Origin: Desmospora activa DSM 45169
Lineage (GTDB): Bacteria; Bacillota; Bacilli; Thermoactinomycetales; DSM-45169
Reading direction: 5' to 3'
DNA length: 64,000 nt
Assembly (NCBI RefSeq): GCF_003046315.1
Contig: NZ_PZZP01000001.1
Coordinates: forward strand, 1,240,001 to 1,304,000
A model generated the notes under the pieces. It was given only the letters and a program-made list of their open reading frames with translations, was not told the DNA's origin and did no database searches. Position 1 is the first letter of the stretch, and each line of letters opens with the position of its first letter. Made by a program: the position numbers and the translations under genes. This document shows positions 54,015 to 62,722 of the stretch, one piece after another.

Positions 54015-54281
54015 ATGAAAAAGAAAATTGCAGTGATATTGTTATCCCTTCTTCTGCTGTGGGTCACGGGCTGTGGATTACAGAGCGACGACGAAAGCAG
54101 CACCAACCCTGAAGCAACGGATCTGAAACCAACAGCGATGACGAAACTGGCTACGACTCCGAAAATAGCGAGATTAGCGACGAGCGACGAAGAGGCGGCA
54201 GTCTCGATTGATCTGTGTGGGTTGTTGACCAGCGATGAAGTTGTTCAGTTCAATTCGAAGAAGCCTGGTAAACGGCTATAA
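54015..54281 (+). CDS. Short lipoprotein, possibly truncated
   Basis: An 88-residue predicted lipoprotein: MKKKIAVILLSLLLLWVTGC with the lipobox VTGC at residues 17-20, then a Ser/Thr/Glu-rich linker. The last ~20 residues begin IDLCGLLTSDEV, like the start of the folded domain in some extracytoplasmic lipoproteins (DUF3558 style), but the frame stops soon after. It may therefore be a truncated gene. TAAGGGA lies upstream of the ATG. No partner gene is evident. Confidence 0.6.
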   Translation: MKKKIAVILLSLLLLWVTGCGLQSDDESSTNPEATDLKPTAMTKLATTPKIARLATSDEEAAVSIDLCGLLTSDEVVQFNSKKPGKRL

Positions 54282-54411
54282 GAAAGGGATTGTAAAAGAA
54301 AAACGAAGCCAAACAACTGACTGCTTAACGTACAGGTGAGCTTTGTACGGATGTGGAAAATTGACCAAATTATCCACATAGACCCACAATATCAATGTAT
54401 AAGCTAACGTC

Positions 54412-55374
54412 CTACTCCCTAATTTGCCTAAAGATGATAGCAGTACCAAGTGACATGGAAGCTGGCACGAATATGTCTCCCTCTTTCGTATCTACTACTG
54501 GGAATCCATTTTCTTCAATATATTTACGTGTAGCGGAGATATCACGCACAGCAACCGTATATCCGACAAACCCCGGCAAAGGTGGCGACACTTTACCTGG
54601 CAAAATATCGTTTAATCGAGATTTAGGAACAATTGTTATGTGTGCACCATTAAGATCAAAAATGTGTTTCACTCCCTTCATTTGTACATCATGGCCTAAA
54701 TAGCGCTGATAGCGTTTGGTGAAATCATCAAGCTCAGAATCGGCAACGCAAAGAATTACTTCCACAAGTTCATACGCTCCATTCGGATGATCCATGTGGG
54801 ATTGTAATTTCAAAATATCGAATGACGGATTATCTGCAATGGCCAGTCGACCTTCGGGAACATCTTCTCCATCAATTTCTATAACGTTTAAAGGAACCAT
54901 TTTCTTTCCATTGATGGTTTCTATAGGGCGTTGAGTGGGATTAACACCACTATGTTTGACACCCTCTTGGTCCAATTGGGCCGCAGATGCTTCTGCATCA
55001 GATGTACAAAAGCACAAAATATGTGTTCCTTCAAAACGTGATAGGCAGTTAGAAATTTTAGAAACAGTACGGCGAATATTGTCAAGAATTCGAGGAAGTA
55101 CAGTCGGTGGAGCTTGAAGGGGGACAAGGTTGGCATTACGAGGAATTCGTTTTTCGTCATCAACTACAGTAACGATTTCGATAAAATTATGAAGAAATGT
55201 AGCATGTGTATTTGCCGCACCAAGTGGCTTGGGGGCCTCGCCTTCTTTTTCAGCCATCGTTGGATAAGATGGGTTAGGACATACGAAGCCAAGTTTTCGG
55301 TATAATTCAAGGGCAACTTCCATATCTGTTACAACATGGCCTACATGATGAATATGCTTGATTTTAGTACTCAT
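54412..55374 (-). CDS. VOC-superfamily (glyoxalase/dioxygenase-like) protein
   Basis: A 320-residue protein with two VOC modules. The first starts at KIKHIHHVGHVVTDMEVALELYRKLGF, the second has ICCVADSEL-type and VGYTVAVRDISATRKYIEENGF segments. The fold is shared by 4-hydroxyphenylpyruvate dioxygenase, ring-cleaving dioxygenases and glyoxalases, so the reaction is open. The ATG at 55374 has AAGGGAGTGAG upstream. A TetR gene lies upstream on the same strand, with a perfect operator between them, so induction by an aromatic or quinone-like ligand is plausible. The codon use is AT-richer than the core genes. Confidence 0.82.
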   Translation of the reverse strand: MSTKIKHIHHVGHVVTDMEVALELYRKLGFVCPNPSYPTMAEKEGEAPKPLGAANTHATFLHNFIEIVTVVDDEKRIPRNANLVPLQAPPTVLPRILDNIRRTVSKISNCLSRFEGTHILCFCTSDAEASAAQLDQEGVKHSGVNPTQRPIETINGKKMVPLNVIEIDGEDVPEGRLAIADNPSFDILKLQSHMDHPNGAYELVEVILCVADSELDDFTKRYQRYLGHDVQMKGVKHIFDLNGAHITIVPKSRLNDILPGKVSPPLPGFVGYTVAVRDISATRKYIEENGFPVVDTKEGDIFVPASMSLGTAIIFRQIRE

Positions 55375-55424
55375 CGATCTCACTCCCTTTTATATTTTGA
55401 ATGTATTTTGCTGTTTGGAACACC

Positions 55425-55450
55425 CCACAAACCGACCTGTCGGTTTGTGG
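55425..55450. promoter_or_regulatory. TetR-type operator (copy 1)
   Basis: CCACAAACCGAC (55425-55436) and GTCGGTTTGTGG (55439-55450) form a 12+12 perfect inverted repeat around CT, between the VOC gene and the TetR gene. It shares AAACC-N8-GGTTT with the site at 56059. Confidence 0.8.
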
Positions 55451-55462
55451 CTTTCAAAAAAA

Positions 55463-56041
55463 TTAAACCTTCAATTCCTCGTAGAAACTATTCCATAGAG
55501 TCAATAAAGAATTCCTAATATCTTCAATATCTGCTTGTTCCAATACACTATGCAAACCGAATCCATCAATCGAGTAGATAAACATCCTTGCGATTTCTTC
55601 ATCTTTCATTGGTGAGTTGATTTCGCCTTGCTCTCTAGCTGCTTGGATGATATCCTTCCAAGCCTTCATTTGCCCTTGTTGAGATTCAAGAAGTTTTTTC
55701 TGGAAACCAGGAACAAACTTTAATGCATCAAAAGTAAGAGAAATGTAATTTACAGTCAACTTACTAGCCTCTTCATTTATAAAGTAATTGATATAATCAT
55801 GATAAAATTGATAAAAAGATTTCTTACTAAAGTTACTATAAGGAACTTCCATCACCGAAGAAAAGGCAAAATTAATTACCTCAATAAAAAGCTGCTCCTT
55901 ACTCTCGAAATAATGGTAAAATGCCCCCTTTGACATTCCTGTCTGCTTAACAATTTCTTTCAAGGTGACCTCTTTGTAACTATTTTGCATAAAAAGTTTT
56001 AATGAAACATTTAAAATATGTTCTTTTGTGTTAATCATCAT
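55463..56041 (-). CDS. TetR-family transcriptional regulator
   Basis: A 192-residue regulator with the TetR helix-turn-helix in the first 50 residues (KEHILNVSLKLFMQNSYKEVTLKEIVKQTGMSKGAFYHYFESKEQL), and an all-helical ligand domain after it. Start at the first of two adjacent ATGs, after GCGAGGTG. AT-rich, unlike the core genes. Operators lie on both sides of the gene, so it likely represses itself and the VOC gene. Confidence 0.92.
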   Translation of the reverse strand: MMINTKEHILNVSLKLFMQNSYKEVTLKEIVKQTGMSKGAFYHYFESKEQLFIEVINFAFSSVMEVPYSNFSKKSFYQFYHDYINYFINEEASKLTVNYISLTFDALKFVPGFQKKLLESQQGQMKAWKDIIQAAREQGEINSPMKDEEIARMFIYSIDGFGLHSVLEQADIEDIRNSLLTLWNSFYEELKV

Positions 56042-56058
56042 TTCACCTCGCTTCTAAC

Positions 56059-56076
56059 AAACCAAACGGTTGGTTT
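56059..56076. promoter_or_regulatory. TetR-type operator (copy 2)
   Basis: AAACCAAAC (56059-56067) and GGTTGGTTT (56068-56076) pair at 8 of 9 positions, 18 bp upstream of the TetR start. Same length and outer half-sites as copy 1. Confidence 0.7.
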
Positions 56077-56329
56077 ATAATTAGTTTTCCCTTTTATCGG
56101 ATATTTGTCAAGCGTTTTTTACAACAATACTGATAATCCAGATGTAACCCTAAAGACTTGCTAGACATAAAACGAAAATACATCTACACAGATAATGTAA
56201 GGGCAGCGAATGAGCACATAATAAATGCCCTTTTAATGGATCGACGAGAAGAGATTTTGGGAAAAAGAAACAACTTCTTTGCATCCGACTCCTCAAAAGT
56301 GGTGGCCTATGATAGCATTTGTTATTGTT

Positions 56330-56524
56330 TATTGCTGCTAGATTTCAAGCAATTGCTTTAGTTGCACGCCCAGCAATGACCCCAAATTGACTCAATGACG
56401 AAAGGCGGTATTCGGCAACTGTTCTGTCTCATATGTGCTATCTTCAGGAGTAAAGTACAAATCAGTAGCTGCGTAAAGACTAGGTGAAACCCATGTTTGA
56501 AAAGATGTTGGCATTATGCCATGT
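56330..56524 (-). pseudogene. Fragment of an alpha/beta-hydrolase (homoserine acetyltransferase-like)
   Basis: On the minus strand a 42-codon stretch from about 56526 to a stop at 56392-56394 contains TDLYFTPEDSTYETEQLPN, which resembles the segment before the catalytic His in homoserine acetyltransferase-type hydrolases (TDLYFPPEDS..YE...PNA). A frameshift later, SLSQFGVIAGRA resembles the SxWGHxAG region with the catalytic His replaced. No intact gene remains. Part of a non-coding stretch (56042-56535) that otherwise shows nothing I can support. Confidence 0.4.
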
Positions 56525-56535
56525 ATTAGGAGCTA

Positions 56536-57159
56536 TTATTTTTTATTATGATAAAACCGCCTTGCTTTTGCACGATTCCCGCAGTCTGCCATCGAACACC
56601 AACGTCTGCTACGATTGCGGCTTGTATCCAAAAATAGCCAACCGCACGGATCCCCTTCACACTTTTTTACCCTACTTAGTTCTTTTTCAGAAATAAGTAG
56701 GTCTATAGCAGATCGAACAATCGGTGGTAGCATTCCGTCTAATGTTTCTTCACAATTCAAAAATTGTAATGAAAATTTATTTTCACCAGGCACTACTCTC
56801 ATTCTCCCGTAAGCATTGCCTAAGGCTTCATTCAAAATAGAAAGATCTTTAGAGGCTGGTGTTTCATTGTTTGATACTAGACTAAAAATTTGGTAAATCG
56901 ATTCCCGCAGCTCAATAGCTTGTTGAAGAACCTCTTTTGCCTTAGAAGGTTGATTTTCTGCTTTTTTTAGTAGTGAAAGCGATTGTTGTTTCTTAAGAAT
57001 ATTGGCATGCAAACTCCAGTTTACCAGCTTCTCGTAACTCGTCAGCAACTCCTGTGATTTCTCACTGCTATCATGCCAACTTACTGTATTGGCAAAATCC
57101 AAACACAAGCATCCGCCAAGTAAATCATGCTTGTGTACATCTTTATTTATATCAGACAT
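56536..57159 (-). CDS. CGNR zinc-finger protein (ABATE + CGNR)
   Basis: A 207-residue probable stress-linked regulator. The N-terminal ABATE domain starts LLGGCLCLDFANTVSW (near residue 11). The C terminus has the CGNR zinc finger: CEGDPCGWLFLDTSRNRSRRWCSMADCGNR with paired cysteines and the name-giving CGNR followed by KARRFYHNKK. The ATG at 57159 has AAGGAGAAG upstream; the longer frame is not supported. It is divergent from a DinB-like gene 265 bp away, and may control it. Low GC. Confidence 0.9.
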   Translation of the reverse strand: MSDINKDVHKHDLLGGCLCLDFANTVSWHDSSEKSQELLTSYEKLVNWSLHANILKKQQSLSLLKKAENQPSKAKEVLQQAIELRESIYQIFSLVSNNETPASKDLSILNEALGNAYGRMRVVPGENKFSLQFLNCEETLDGMLPPIVRSAIDLLISEKELSRVKKCEGDPCGWLFLDTSRNRSRRWCSMADCGNRAKARRFYHNKK

Positions 57160-57424
57160 GTGACTTCTCCTTGTCTTACCGTAAGTATTTTGACAGTCCG
57201 AGCAATAGTACTTTGAATTTTTCTTATAACCATTATAAAAGGTATTGACAGTTAGAATCAACCACTTTACAATATAACCACCAATATAGTTATAGAGGGT
57301 TATATACTTCTGTGAACAATGTTCTGATTTCACTCATAAAGTCGTTTTGCAAAAGTATCTTTGAAATCAGTTCGCAATTGGCAGTTGTGTGTTTGCATAA
57401 CAAAATTTATTGGAGGGGCTAAAC

Positions 57425-57892
57425 ATGAGTGAAACATTAAGAAACTCGGTTAAAACGATGGTAAAAGAAACATTCGAAGGACCCCCAGTTCCTATAAAAG
57501 GAAGTTGGTTCACAAATTCTGAACCGAATTCTGGAATTTTCGGTGTACTAGAGGGAATGTCTTGCGACCAAGCCTCAATGTCAGTTCATGGAACAACATT
57601 GGCTGCACATGCTGATCACATCCGCTATCACATGTGGGGAACCAATGAAATCTTAAAAAAAGGAAAACAACCGCAAATGGATTGGGGAAAGAGTTGGGAT
57701 ATTCATTCAGTAGATGAGCAGCAATGGAACCGAATTCAGGAAAGGTTGCGAAACGAATACTTAACATTTTTAGAATCGATTGATACTATTGAATGGAATG
57801 AACTACTGGCCAATGAAGTGTTATCTTCTTTGGCTCATTCGGCATATCATCTTGGAGCCATTCGCCAAATGTTAAAAGTAGTCAAGGTGTAG
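57425..57892 (+). CDS. DinB-like metal-binding protein
   Basis: A 155-residue four-helix-bundle protein of the DinB/YfiT-like type. The histidines expected to bind a metal are in SVHGTTLAAHADHIRYHMWG (near residue 57) and LAHSAYHLGAIRQMLK (near 139). Such proteins include thiol-dependent transferases, but most are unassigned. GGAGGGG precedes the ATG at 57425. The region before it (57160-57424) is AT-rich and holds a partial copy of the dispersed motif (GTTTGCATAACAAA at 57389). Confidence 0.82.
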   Translation: MSETLRNSVKTMVKETFEGPPVPIKGSWFTNSEPNSGIFGVLEGMSCDQASMSVHGTTLAAHADHIRYHMWGTNEILKKGKQPQMDWGKSWDIHSVDEQQWNRIQERLRNEYLTFLESIDTIEWNELLANEVLSSLAHSAYHLGAIRQMLKVVKV

Positions 57893-58040
57893 CTTGGAAG
57901 CATTCAATGTCTAGCGCTGTGTAGGCGAGCATGATCAATTTGCTGGCAAGGAAAAAGTGAAGCAACTTTTTTCTCTTGTCGAGGGCAATAGGCGATATGA
58001 GCAGGAATTATTCAAGCATAATCACCATAAAAGTGCGTTC

Positions 58041-58076
58041 AAAACCCGGTACCCTACAAGGGACCGGGTTTTCTGT
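58041..58076 (+). terminator. Terminator after the DinB-like gene
   Basis: AAAACCCGGT (58041-58050) pairs with ACCGGGTTTT (58063-58072), with an inner CCCT/AGGG and a single bulged A. Confidence 0.8.
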
Positions 58077-58170
58077 AAATATTTCAACATAAAGTGACAT
58101 TGCATTTCACTAAACGTTATTATAATATGTTTGTGTATATAATAAACGAATAGGTGGTTTGTTTACAAAA

Positions 58171-58923
58171 ATGACGATTGAACGATTTTGGACCGCATCG
58201 GTGGAAGAATTGAAACAAGGATTTATTTATGAGAAAGCAAGTGGTCATTATACCTGTCTGCTATGCCAAGAGAGGTTTGAGGAGGGTGTGATTTATCCGA
58301 TTGATGGAACTTTATATGAAGCCAAGAAAGCGATCGTCTTTCATGTCAATCGTGCGCATGGATCAATGTTCGAACATTTGCTTGCCATGGGAAAAAAATA
58401 TACAGGGTTATCCGAGCATCAAAAAGAATTGCTGCGTTATTTTAAGCAAGGATTGAGCGACAAAGAGATCGTAGCAGAACTAAACGGCGGCAGCACTTCT
58501 ACTATCCGAAACCATCGGTTCAAGTTTAAGGAAAAAGAGAAGCAGGCCAAGGTTTTTCTTGCGATCATGGGCTTGTTAAAAGACGAAAAGAATGTTGGTG
58601 ATGATGAATTTATCGATATCCATAGCGGGGCAACCATGGTCGATGAGCGTTATGCGATTACAGTTATGGAGAGAGATAAGGTATTGGAAACATACTTTCA
58701 AAACGGCAGGCTGAAGACGTTTCCAAGCAAAGAGAAACGCAAGATTATTGTGTTGCAGTATATTTTGAATCGGTTTGAACCGGATAAAATCTATACCGAA
58801 AAAGAAGTGAACCAGATCTTAAGCTCCATTTATGAGGATTTCGCTACGATCAGGCGTTATCTCATTGAATATGGGTTTATGGACCGTAACAAAGATGGTA
58901 GTCAGTATTGGATTAAAAATTAG
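58171..58923 (+). CDS. DUF2087 transcriptional regulator
   Basis: A 250-residue regulator in three parts. An N-terminal segment has a Cys pair and His pair (CLLCQERF...HVNRAH), perhaps a zinc finger. A LuxR-like HTH follows ([44 protein letters not shown]). The C-terminal DUF2087 domain is near residues 180-250 ([22 protein letters not shown]...[10 protein letters not shown]). The frame starts at a TTG (58159), but spacing from TAGGTGG suits the ATG at 58171. It lies just before the broken ABC gene, which it may have controlled. Confidence 0.88.
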   Translation: MTIERFWTASVEELKQGFIYEKASGHYTCLLCQERFEEGVIYPIDGTLYEAKKAIVFHVNRAHGSMFEHLLAMGKKYTGLSEHQKELLRYFKQGLSDKEIVAELNGGSTSTIRNHRFKFKEKEKQAKVFLAIMGLLKDEKNVGDDEFIDIHSGATMVDERYAITVMERDKVLETYFQNGRLKTFPSKEKRKIIVLQYILNRFEPDKIYTEKEVNQILSSIYEDFATIRRYLIEYGFMDRNKDGSQYWIKN

Positions 58924-58948
58924 AACAGCTCTAAATGAGGTGATCGCT

Positions 58949-59428
58949 GTGAATGAAGTCGCCGTACAAGCAAAAGGGCTCGTTAAATCCTTCGGGAAGA
59001 AACGGACGGTAGATGGTGTTGATTTATCGATTCAAGCGGGGACCGTTTACGGTTTTTTAGGGCCGAATGGCGCGGGAAAGACGACGACCATACGGATGCT
59101 CTCGACACTGCTACGACCGGATGAGGGGCAGGCAAGTATCTTTGGACATGATCTAATATCGGAGACCGACGCAATTAGGAAGTGCATTAGCCTGACTGGT
59201 CAGTATACTTCTATTGATGAAGACCTAACGGGTTTTGAAAATCTCGTTCCCATTTCTCGACTCATGGGTTTTTCTCGTAAACAGGCGAAAGTACGCGCAG
59301 ATGAATTATTGGTCCTTCGTGAATTGGTATATACCGATATCACGGTAAATCATTTTTCACTGGGACAACCCAGCCTTGATGAGGTGTTTTTAACTTTAAC
59401 CAGTCAAAAAGCGATAAAAGAGAAATAA
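58949..59428 (+). pseudogene. DrrA-like ABC ATPase with in-frame internal deletion
   Basis: A 159-residue remainder of a drug-export ATPase usually about 310 residues long. The start [21 protein letters not shown] and Walker [24 protein letters not shown] are intact up to about residue 117. Then it jumps to the far C-terminal end ending [12 protein letters not shown]. Signature, Walker B and switch His are gone, so it cannot hydrolyse ATP normally. The frame is kept and the GTG start has GAGGTGAT, so a protein may still be made. The permease follows 18 bp later. Confidence 0.75.
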
Positions 59429-59446
59429 CATGCAGGAGGTAGCAAA

Positions 59447-60274
59447 ATGAATAAAGCCTATAACAAGGAAGATCGTTTCCATGATGTGATTTACTCCAAC
59501 CAACGCCCCAATCCCCCAAATGCTCTATATTCTTCATTCACGTTTGCATCACGATCACTGCTTAAAATGAAACATTTCCCTGAGCAACTTTTTGATGTCG
59601 TCGTCTTTCCGGCTGTTGTTTTGGTTATGTTTACGTATTTATTCGGCGGAGCGATCGCGGGGTCGGCCAATGATTATCTACAATTTTTATTGTCGGGAAT
59701 CCTTGTCATGACTGTCACGCAGATTACGATTTATTCAGGGTTGGATGTCAATAAGGATATCAATAAAGGGATCTTTGATCGATTTCGAACGTTACCCATC
59801 TGGCTGCCCTCTTCATTAGTCGGCTTATTATTGGTTGATACGATTCGCTATACAATGGCTTGTGTCGTGATGGTCTCCCTTGGTTTATTACTCGGGTTTC
59901 AACCAGATGGTGGGTTTAGTGGTGTTGCAGGGGCGATTTTGATCATCTTAGTATTCTCTTTTTGCTTGTCATGGGTCTGGACTACATTCGGACTGGTGGC
60001 TAGATCTGATAAATCCCTCATGATGGCCAGTATGATGTTTTTGTACCCGCTCACGTTTGTCAGTAACGCGTTTATTGATCCTGGGACTTTACCGTCTTTT
60101 CTGCGTTGGTTTGTAGCGCTTAATCCCATTTCAGCATTAGTAACAGCGGTTCGAGGGTTGATGCATGGTACCGCCACATGGGAACAAATCGCTGTGGTCA
60201 TGCTGATATCTCTCGCTATGATGTTGATCTTTGTTCCCATAACCATGCATCTTTATCGTAAAAAGAGCAGGTGA
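59447..60274 (+). CDS. ABC-2 type permease, DrrB-like
   Basis: A 275-residue permease with six membrane helices. The DrrB-type patterns are SRSLLKMKHFPEQLFDVVVFPAVVLVMFTYLFGG near residue 35, GIFDRFRTLPI, and FVSNAFIDPGTLPSFLRWFVALNPISALVTAVRGL. It would export an anthracycline- or lipid-like molecule with the ATPase upstream, but that ATPase is broken, so the pair is probably inactive unless another ATPase substitutes. GGAGG precedes the ATG. Confidence 0.88.
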   Translation: MNKAYNKEDRFHDVIYSNQRPNPPNALYSSFTFASRSLLKMKHFPEQLFDVVVFPAVVLVMFTYLFGGAIAGSANDYLQFLLSGILVMTVTQITIYSGLDVNKDINKGIFDRFRTLPIWLPSSLVGLLLVDTIRYTMACVVMVSLGLLLGFQPDGGFSGVAGAILIILVFSFCLSWVWTTFGLVARSDKSLMMASMMFLYPLTFVSNAFIDPGTLPSFLRWFVALNPISALVTAVRGLMHGTATWEQIAVVMLISLAMMLIFVPITMHLYRKKSR

Positions 60275-60357
60275 TGGACGAGCCGACGACCGGCCTACAT
60301 ATGTCGGATATCGGTCACCTTCTGAGGATCATGAACCGCCTCATTGAGTTTAACTGA
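60274..60357 (+). pseudogene. Fragment of a UvrA-like (DrrC-type) ATPase
   Basis: Starting at the last base of the permease stop, 27 codons read DEPTTGLHMSDIGHLL followed by RIMNRLIEFN and a stop. This is the Walker B region of the second ATPase domain of UvrA-family proteins (LDEPTTGLHxxDIxxLL). The rest of that protein is missing. UvrA-like DrrC accompanies DrrAB in anthracycline resistance loci, so it fits the two genes upstream as a third decayed member. Confidence 0.7.
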
Positions 60358-60441
60358 ATGGGAAGCCGTCACCTGACATCCTGAAAAGGGTGATCGGCCT
60401 CCTTTGAATGTTAAATCAAGGCATACATGAATCCGTGCAGG

Positions 60442-60876
60442 TCACTTCTTTTTGGTTGATCCTAGAATCTCCAGATAGTGTGGGTTGTACATAATGCCAA
60501 GGATGTTTCCGAAGGGGTCGACTACGGAAGCGGTGATAAATCCTTCCTCACGGTGGGTGAGTGCCTCGTACTCTTTCGCTCCCATGGACAGCAGTCTCTC
60601 AAGGGTTGCGGTTACATCGTCGACGTGCCAATACAGAACGGCACCGCCCGGTCCTGACATTGCACCATCTGGCTTGTATCGGCGATCGATCAAGCCCATC
60701 TCATGCTGATAATCCCCAAGGCGAAACTCGACATAACCGAGCCGCCCGTCTGCTCCTGAGCGTTCAAAGTACGGCTCGATACCTAGCAACTTCGTATACC
60801 ATTTCTTTGCGGCTGGCAAATTATCCGCCCAGTAACTGATGGTGGCAAATCCTCGGAAGGTCTGTGTGTTACTCAT
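60442..60876 (-). CDS. VOC (glyoxalase/bleomycin-resistance) family protein
   Basis: A 144-residue single-module VOC protein. RGFATISYWADNLPAAKKWYTKLLGIEP at the start, the metal-site-like GYVEFRLGDYQHEMGLID, and the ALTHREEGFITASVVDPFGNILGIMYNPHY end are typical. It may be an enzyme or a drug-binding protein. ATG 60876 follows GAAGGGAATGTG; the longer frame lacks a site. Downstream of the NmrA and WYL genes, same strand. Confidence 0.88.
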   Translation of the reverse strand: MSNTQTFRGFATISYWADNLPAAKKWYTKLLGIEPYFERSGADGRLGYVEFRLGDYQHEMGLIDRRYKPDGAMSGPGGAVLYWHVDDVTATLERLLSMGAKEYEALTHREEGFITASVVDPFGNILGIMYNPHYLEILGSTKKK

Positions 60877-60930
60877 AATCACATTCCCTTCAGTGTTTAG
60901 TCCATTTCGCCTCAATCCGCCTCTAACAGA

Positions 60931-61752
60931 CTACATAAACTGGCTTTTATGCTCGGCTACCCACTCCGCAAACGTTTTTGCCGGGCGTCCGGTTACTTTT
61001 TCAACAGTCGGTAAAACGGTATAACCGATTGCGGGCGGATTGTTGTTCATCTCCATAAAAAAGTGGATCGATTCCTCGTCATATCCTTTTTCCCGCCACT
61101 GTTGCCGTGCTTGCTCCTCGGTCAACTCCTCCACTTTGATGTCTTTACCAATCGCTTTGCTGATGAGCTCCACGGCTTCAACCGTCGAAATCGCTTCTGG
61201 TCCGGTGAGGGTATAACACTGACCATGGTGGCCATCTTCCAGCAAGGTTGCGACCGCGACCGCAGCAATGTCTCTCTCATGAATAAGCGCTCCTTTAGCG
61301 GTGCCATTCAGCACCTGTACAACTCCTTCCTCACGGATCGATTCCCGCCAATCATCCAGTGCGTTGGCCATAAATCCGACCGGTTGAATGAATGTCCATT
61401 GCTGACCGCTGTGTTGAATGGCTTCCTCGACCGGGCCTTCTCCATATAGCGTTAAAAAAGTAATGCGTTGAATACCGGCTTTCACTGCCTGTTCAATCAC
61501 TTCCGGACCGGTTTCCAATGTGGAGCCAGCCTGGTCGCTGGATGGAATCAAATAGAGGGCGGTAACACCCCGAAGGGCAGGAGTCAATGTTTCCGGTGAC
61601 ATCAGATCGCCTTCAACGACCTCCACATTTTCCGGAAAACGGGCATTCTTCCGGTTGCGTGTCAGTGCCCGCACTTGGACCCCTTTTTGTACGAGTTGGG
61701 CAACAATATGGCGGCCAACCGTCCCCGTCGCTCCTGTAACCAAAACTGTCAT
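60931..61752 (-). CDS. NmrA-type NAD(P)-binding protein (atypical SDR)
   Basis: A 273-residue Rossmann protein starting VLVTGATGTVGRHIVAQLVQKG. It resembles quinone oxidoreductase QorB/azoreductase-like atypical SDRs, or NmrA sensors; VVEGDLMSPETL, TFIQPVGFMANA and the C-terminal GRPAKTFAEWVAEHK are typical. No classical YxxxK is seen. It overlaps the WYL gene by four bases, forming a regulator-enzyme operon. Confidence 0.9.
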   Translation of the reverse strand: MTVLVTGATGTVGRHIVAQLVQKGVQVRALTRNRKNARFPENVEVVEGDLMSPETLTPALRGVTALYLIPSSDQAGSTLETGPEVIEQAVKAGIQRITFLTLYGEGPVEEAIQHSGQQWTFIQPVGFMANALDDWRESIREEGVVQVLNGTAKGALIHERDIAAVAVATLLEDGHHGQCYTLTGPEAISTVEAVELISKAIGKDIKVEELTEEQARQQWREKGYDEESIHFFMEMNNNPPAIGYTVLPTVEKVTGRPAKTFAEWVAEHKSQFM

Positions 61753-62663
61753 GTTTCATCCTCCTTTGGTCGATTACAATAGATGCCCCGTATTTCATCT
61801 GTCAGCTTGATTAAATCTTGTCTTAAGCTATCAGGAGAAATAATTTCTACCTTTGAGCCGAAGCTTAAAATGATGGAGAGAGCGTACTCTTTGGAATAGA
61901 AAACGGTATGGACATCGATATGGGTGCCTTGGTGAATGTACTCATCCTGAAATTGTTCAAGGGCTCGTGGTTGTGCATGTAAGTCAAACCGCAAATGGAC
62001 TTTCATCCCTTGATTCGCTGTTGGTGAGGAGTTCGGAAGTTCTTTCCTCGGTTGAAACGTTTGCTCGGAAACCTGAAGCTGCGAAATTCTTGAAATCCGA
62101 AAGGTTCGCTTGGATCGACGCAACAAACAATATCCTTCCAAATACCACACTCCGTACGCCCAGCAAAGCTGGCTCGGTTCTACTTGTCTCTCGGAAACCT
62201 CGCCGGATCCGTTTGTGTATGAGAATTCAACTACTCGGGTCTGATGAACCGCTTGGAAGAGAGGGGAAATCACTGCCTTCTCTCGTTCCGCACAGCTTAG
62301 ATCAAACAGGATTTTAGGGTTGATCCCTCCTTTTAGTAAAGCCGGATGCAGGCTGCCGACTTTGTTTGTTAATGTGGTCAATTGGCCTCCAAGAGCTCCG
62401 TCCATGTTCATAAGAACATGGTAGATCACCGAAAAGTCATCGATGGAGAAGAATTGTTTAGTCAAGAAGAAACCGTCCATCAGCTCAAAGCCGCCGTCGG
62501 CACCGGTAAACGAAGCGACGGGTATGCCCGCTTGATTGATTAATTCTACATCGCGATAGATGGTGCGAATGGATACTTCAAACCGGGTCGCCAGTTCCGC
62601 AGCTGTTACCCTTTTTTTCGTCATCAACGCCATCGTAATGCCAAGCAAACGATCCAGCTTCAT
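61749..62663 (-). CDS. WYL-domain transcriptional regulator (YafY/YobV type)
   Basis: A 304-residue regulator: N-terminal winged helix (MKLDRLLGITMALMTKKRVTAAELATRFEVSIRTIYRDVELINQAG), WYL domain in the middle (FSYTNGSGEVSERQVEPSQLCWAYGVWYLEGYC near residue 150), and WCX-type C terminus. It likely controls the downstream NmrA-VOC genes and itself, via the inverted repeat at 62723-62749. Confidence 0.93.
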   Translation of the reverse strand: MKLDRLLGITMALMTKKRVTAAELATRFEVSIRTIYRDVELINQAGIPVASFTGADGGFELMDGFFLTKQFFSIDDFSVIYHVLMNMDGALGGQLTTLTNKVGSLHPALLKGGINPKILFDLSCAEREKAVISPLFQAVHQTRVVEFSYTNGSGEVSERQVEPSQLCWAYGVWYLEGYCLLRRSKRTFRISRISQLQVSEQTFQPRKELPNSSPTANQGMKVHLRFDLHAQPRALEQFQDEYIHQGTHIDVHTVFYSKEYALSIILSFGSKVEIISPDSLRQDLIKLTDEIRGIYCNRPKEDET

Positions 62664-62722
62664 CTTTTCACTCCTCTCATCTGTAGGCTTTTCGGCAATC
62701 GGTTTAATAAGTATACAGGTTG

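Noticed and set aside
56158-56361. 67-aa open frame upstream of tetR
   Set aside because: AT-rich non-coding DNA, no ribosome-binding site, no recognisable composition.
61063-61449. 128-aa plus-strand open frame
   Set aside because: Antisense shadow of the NmrA-type gene.
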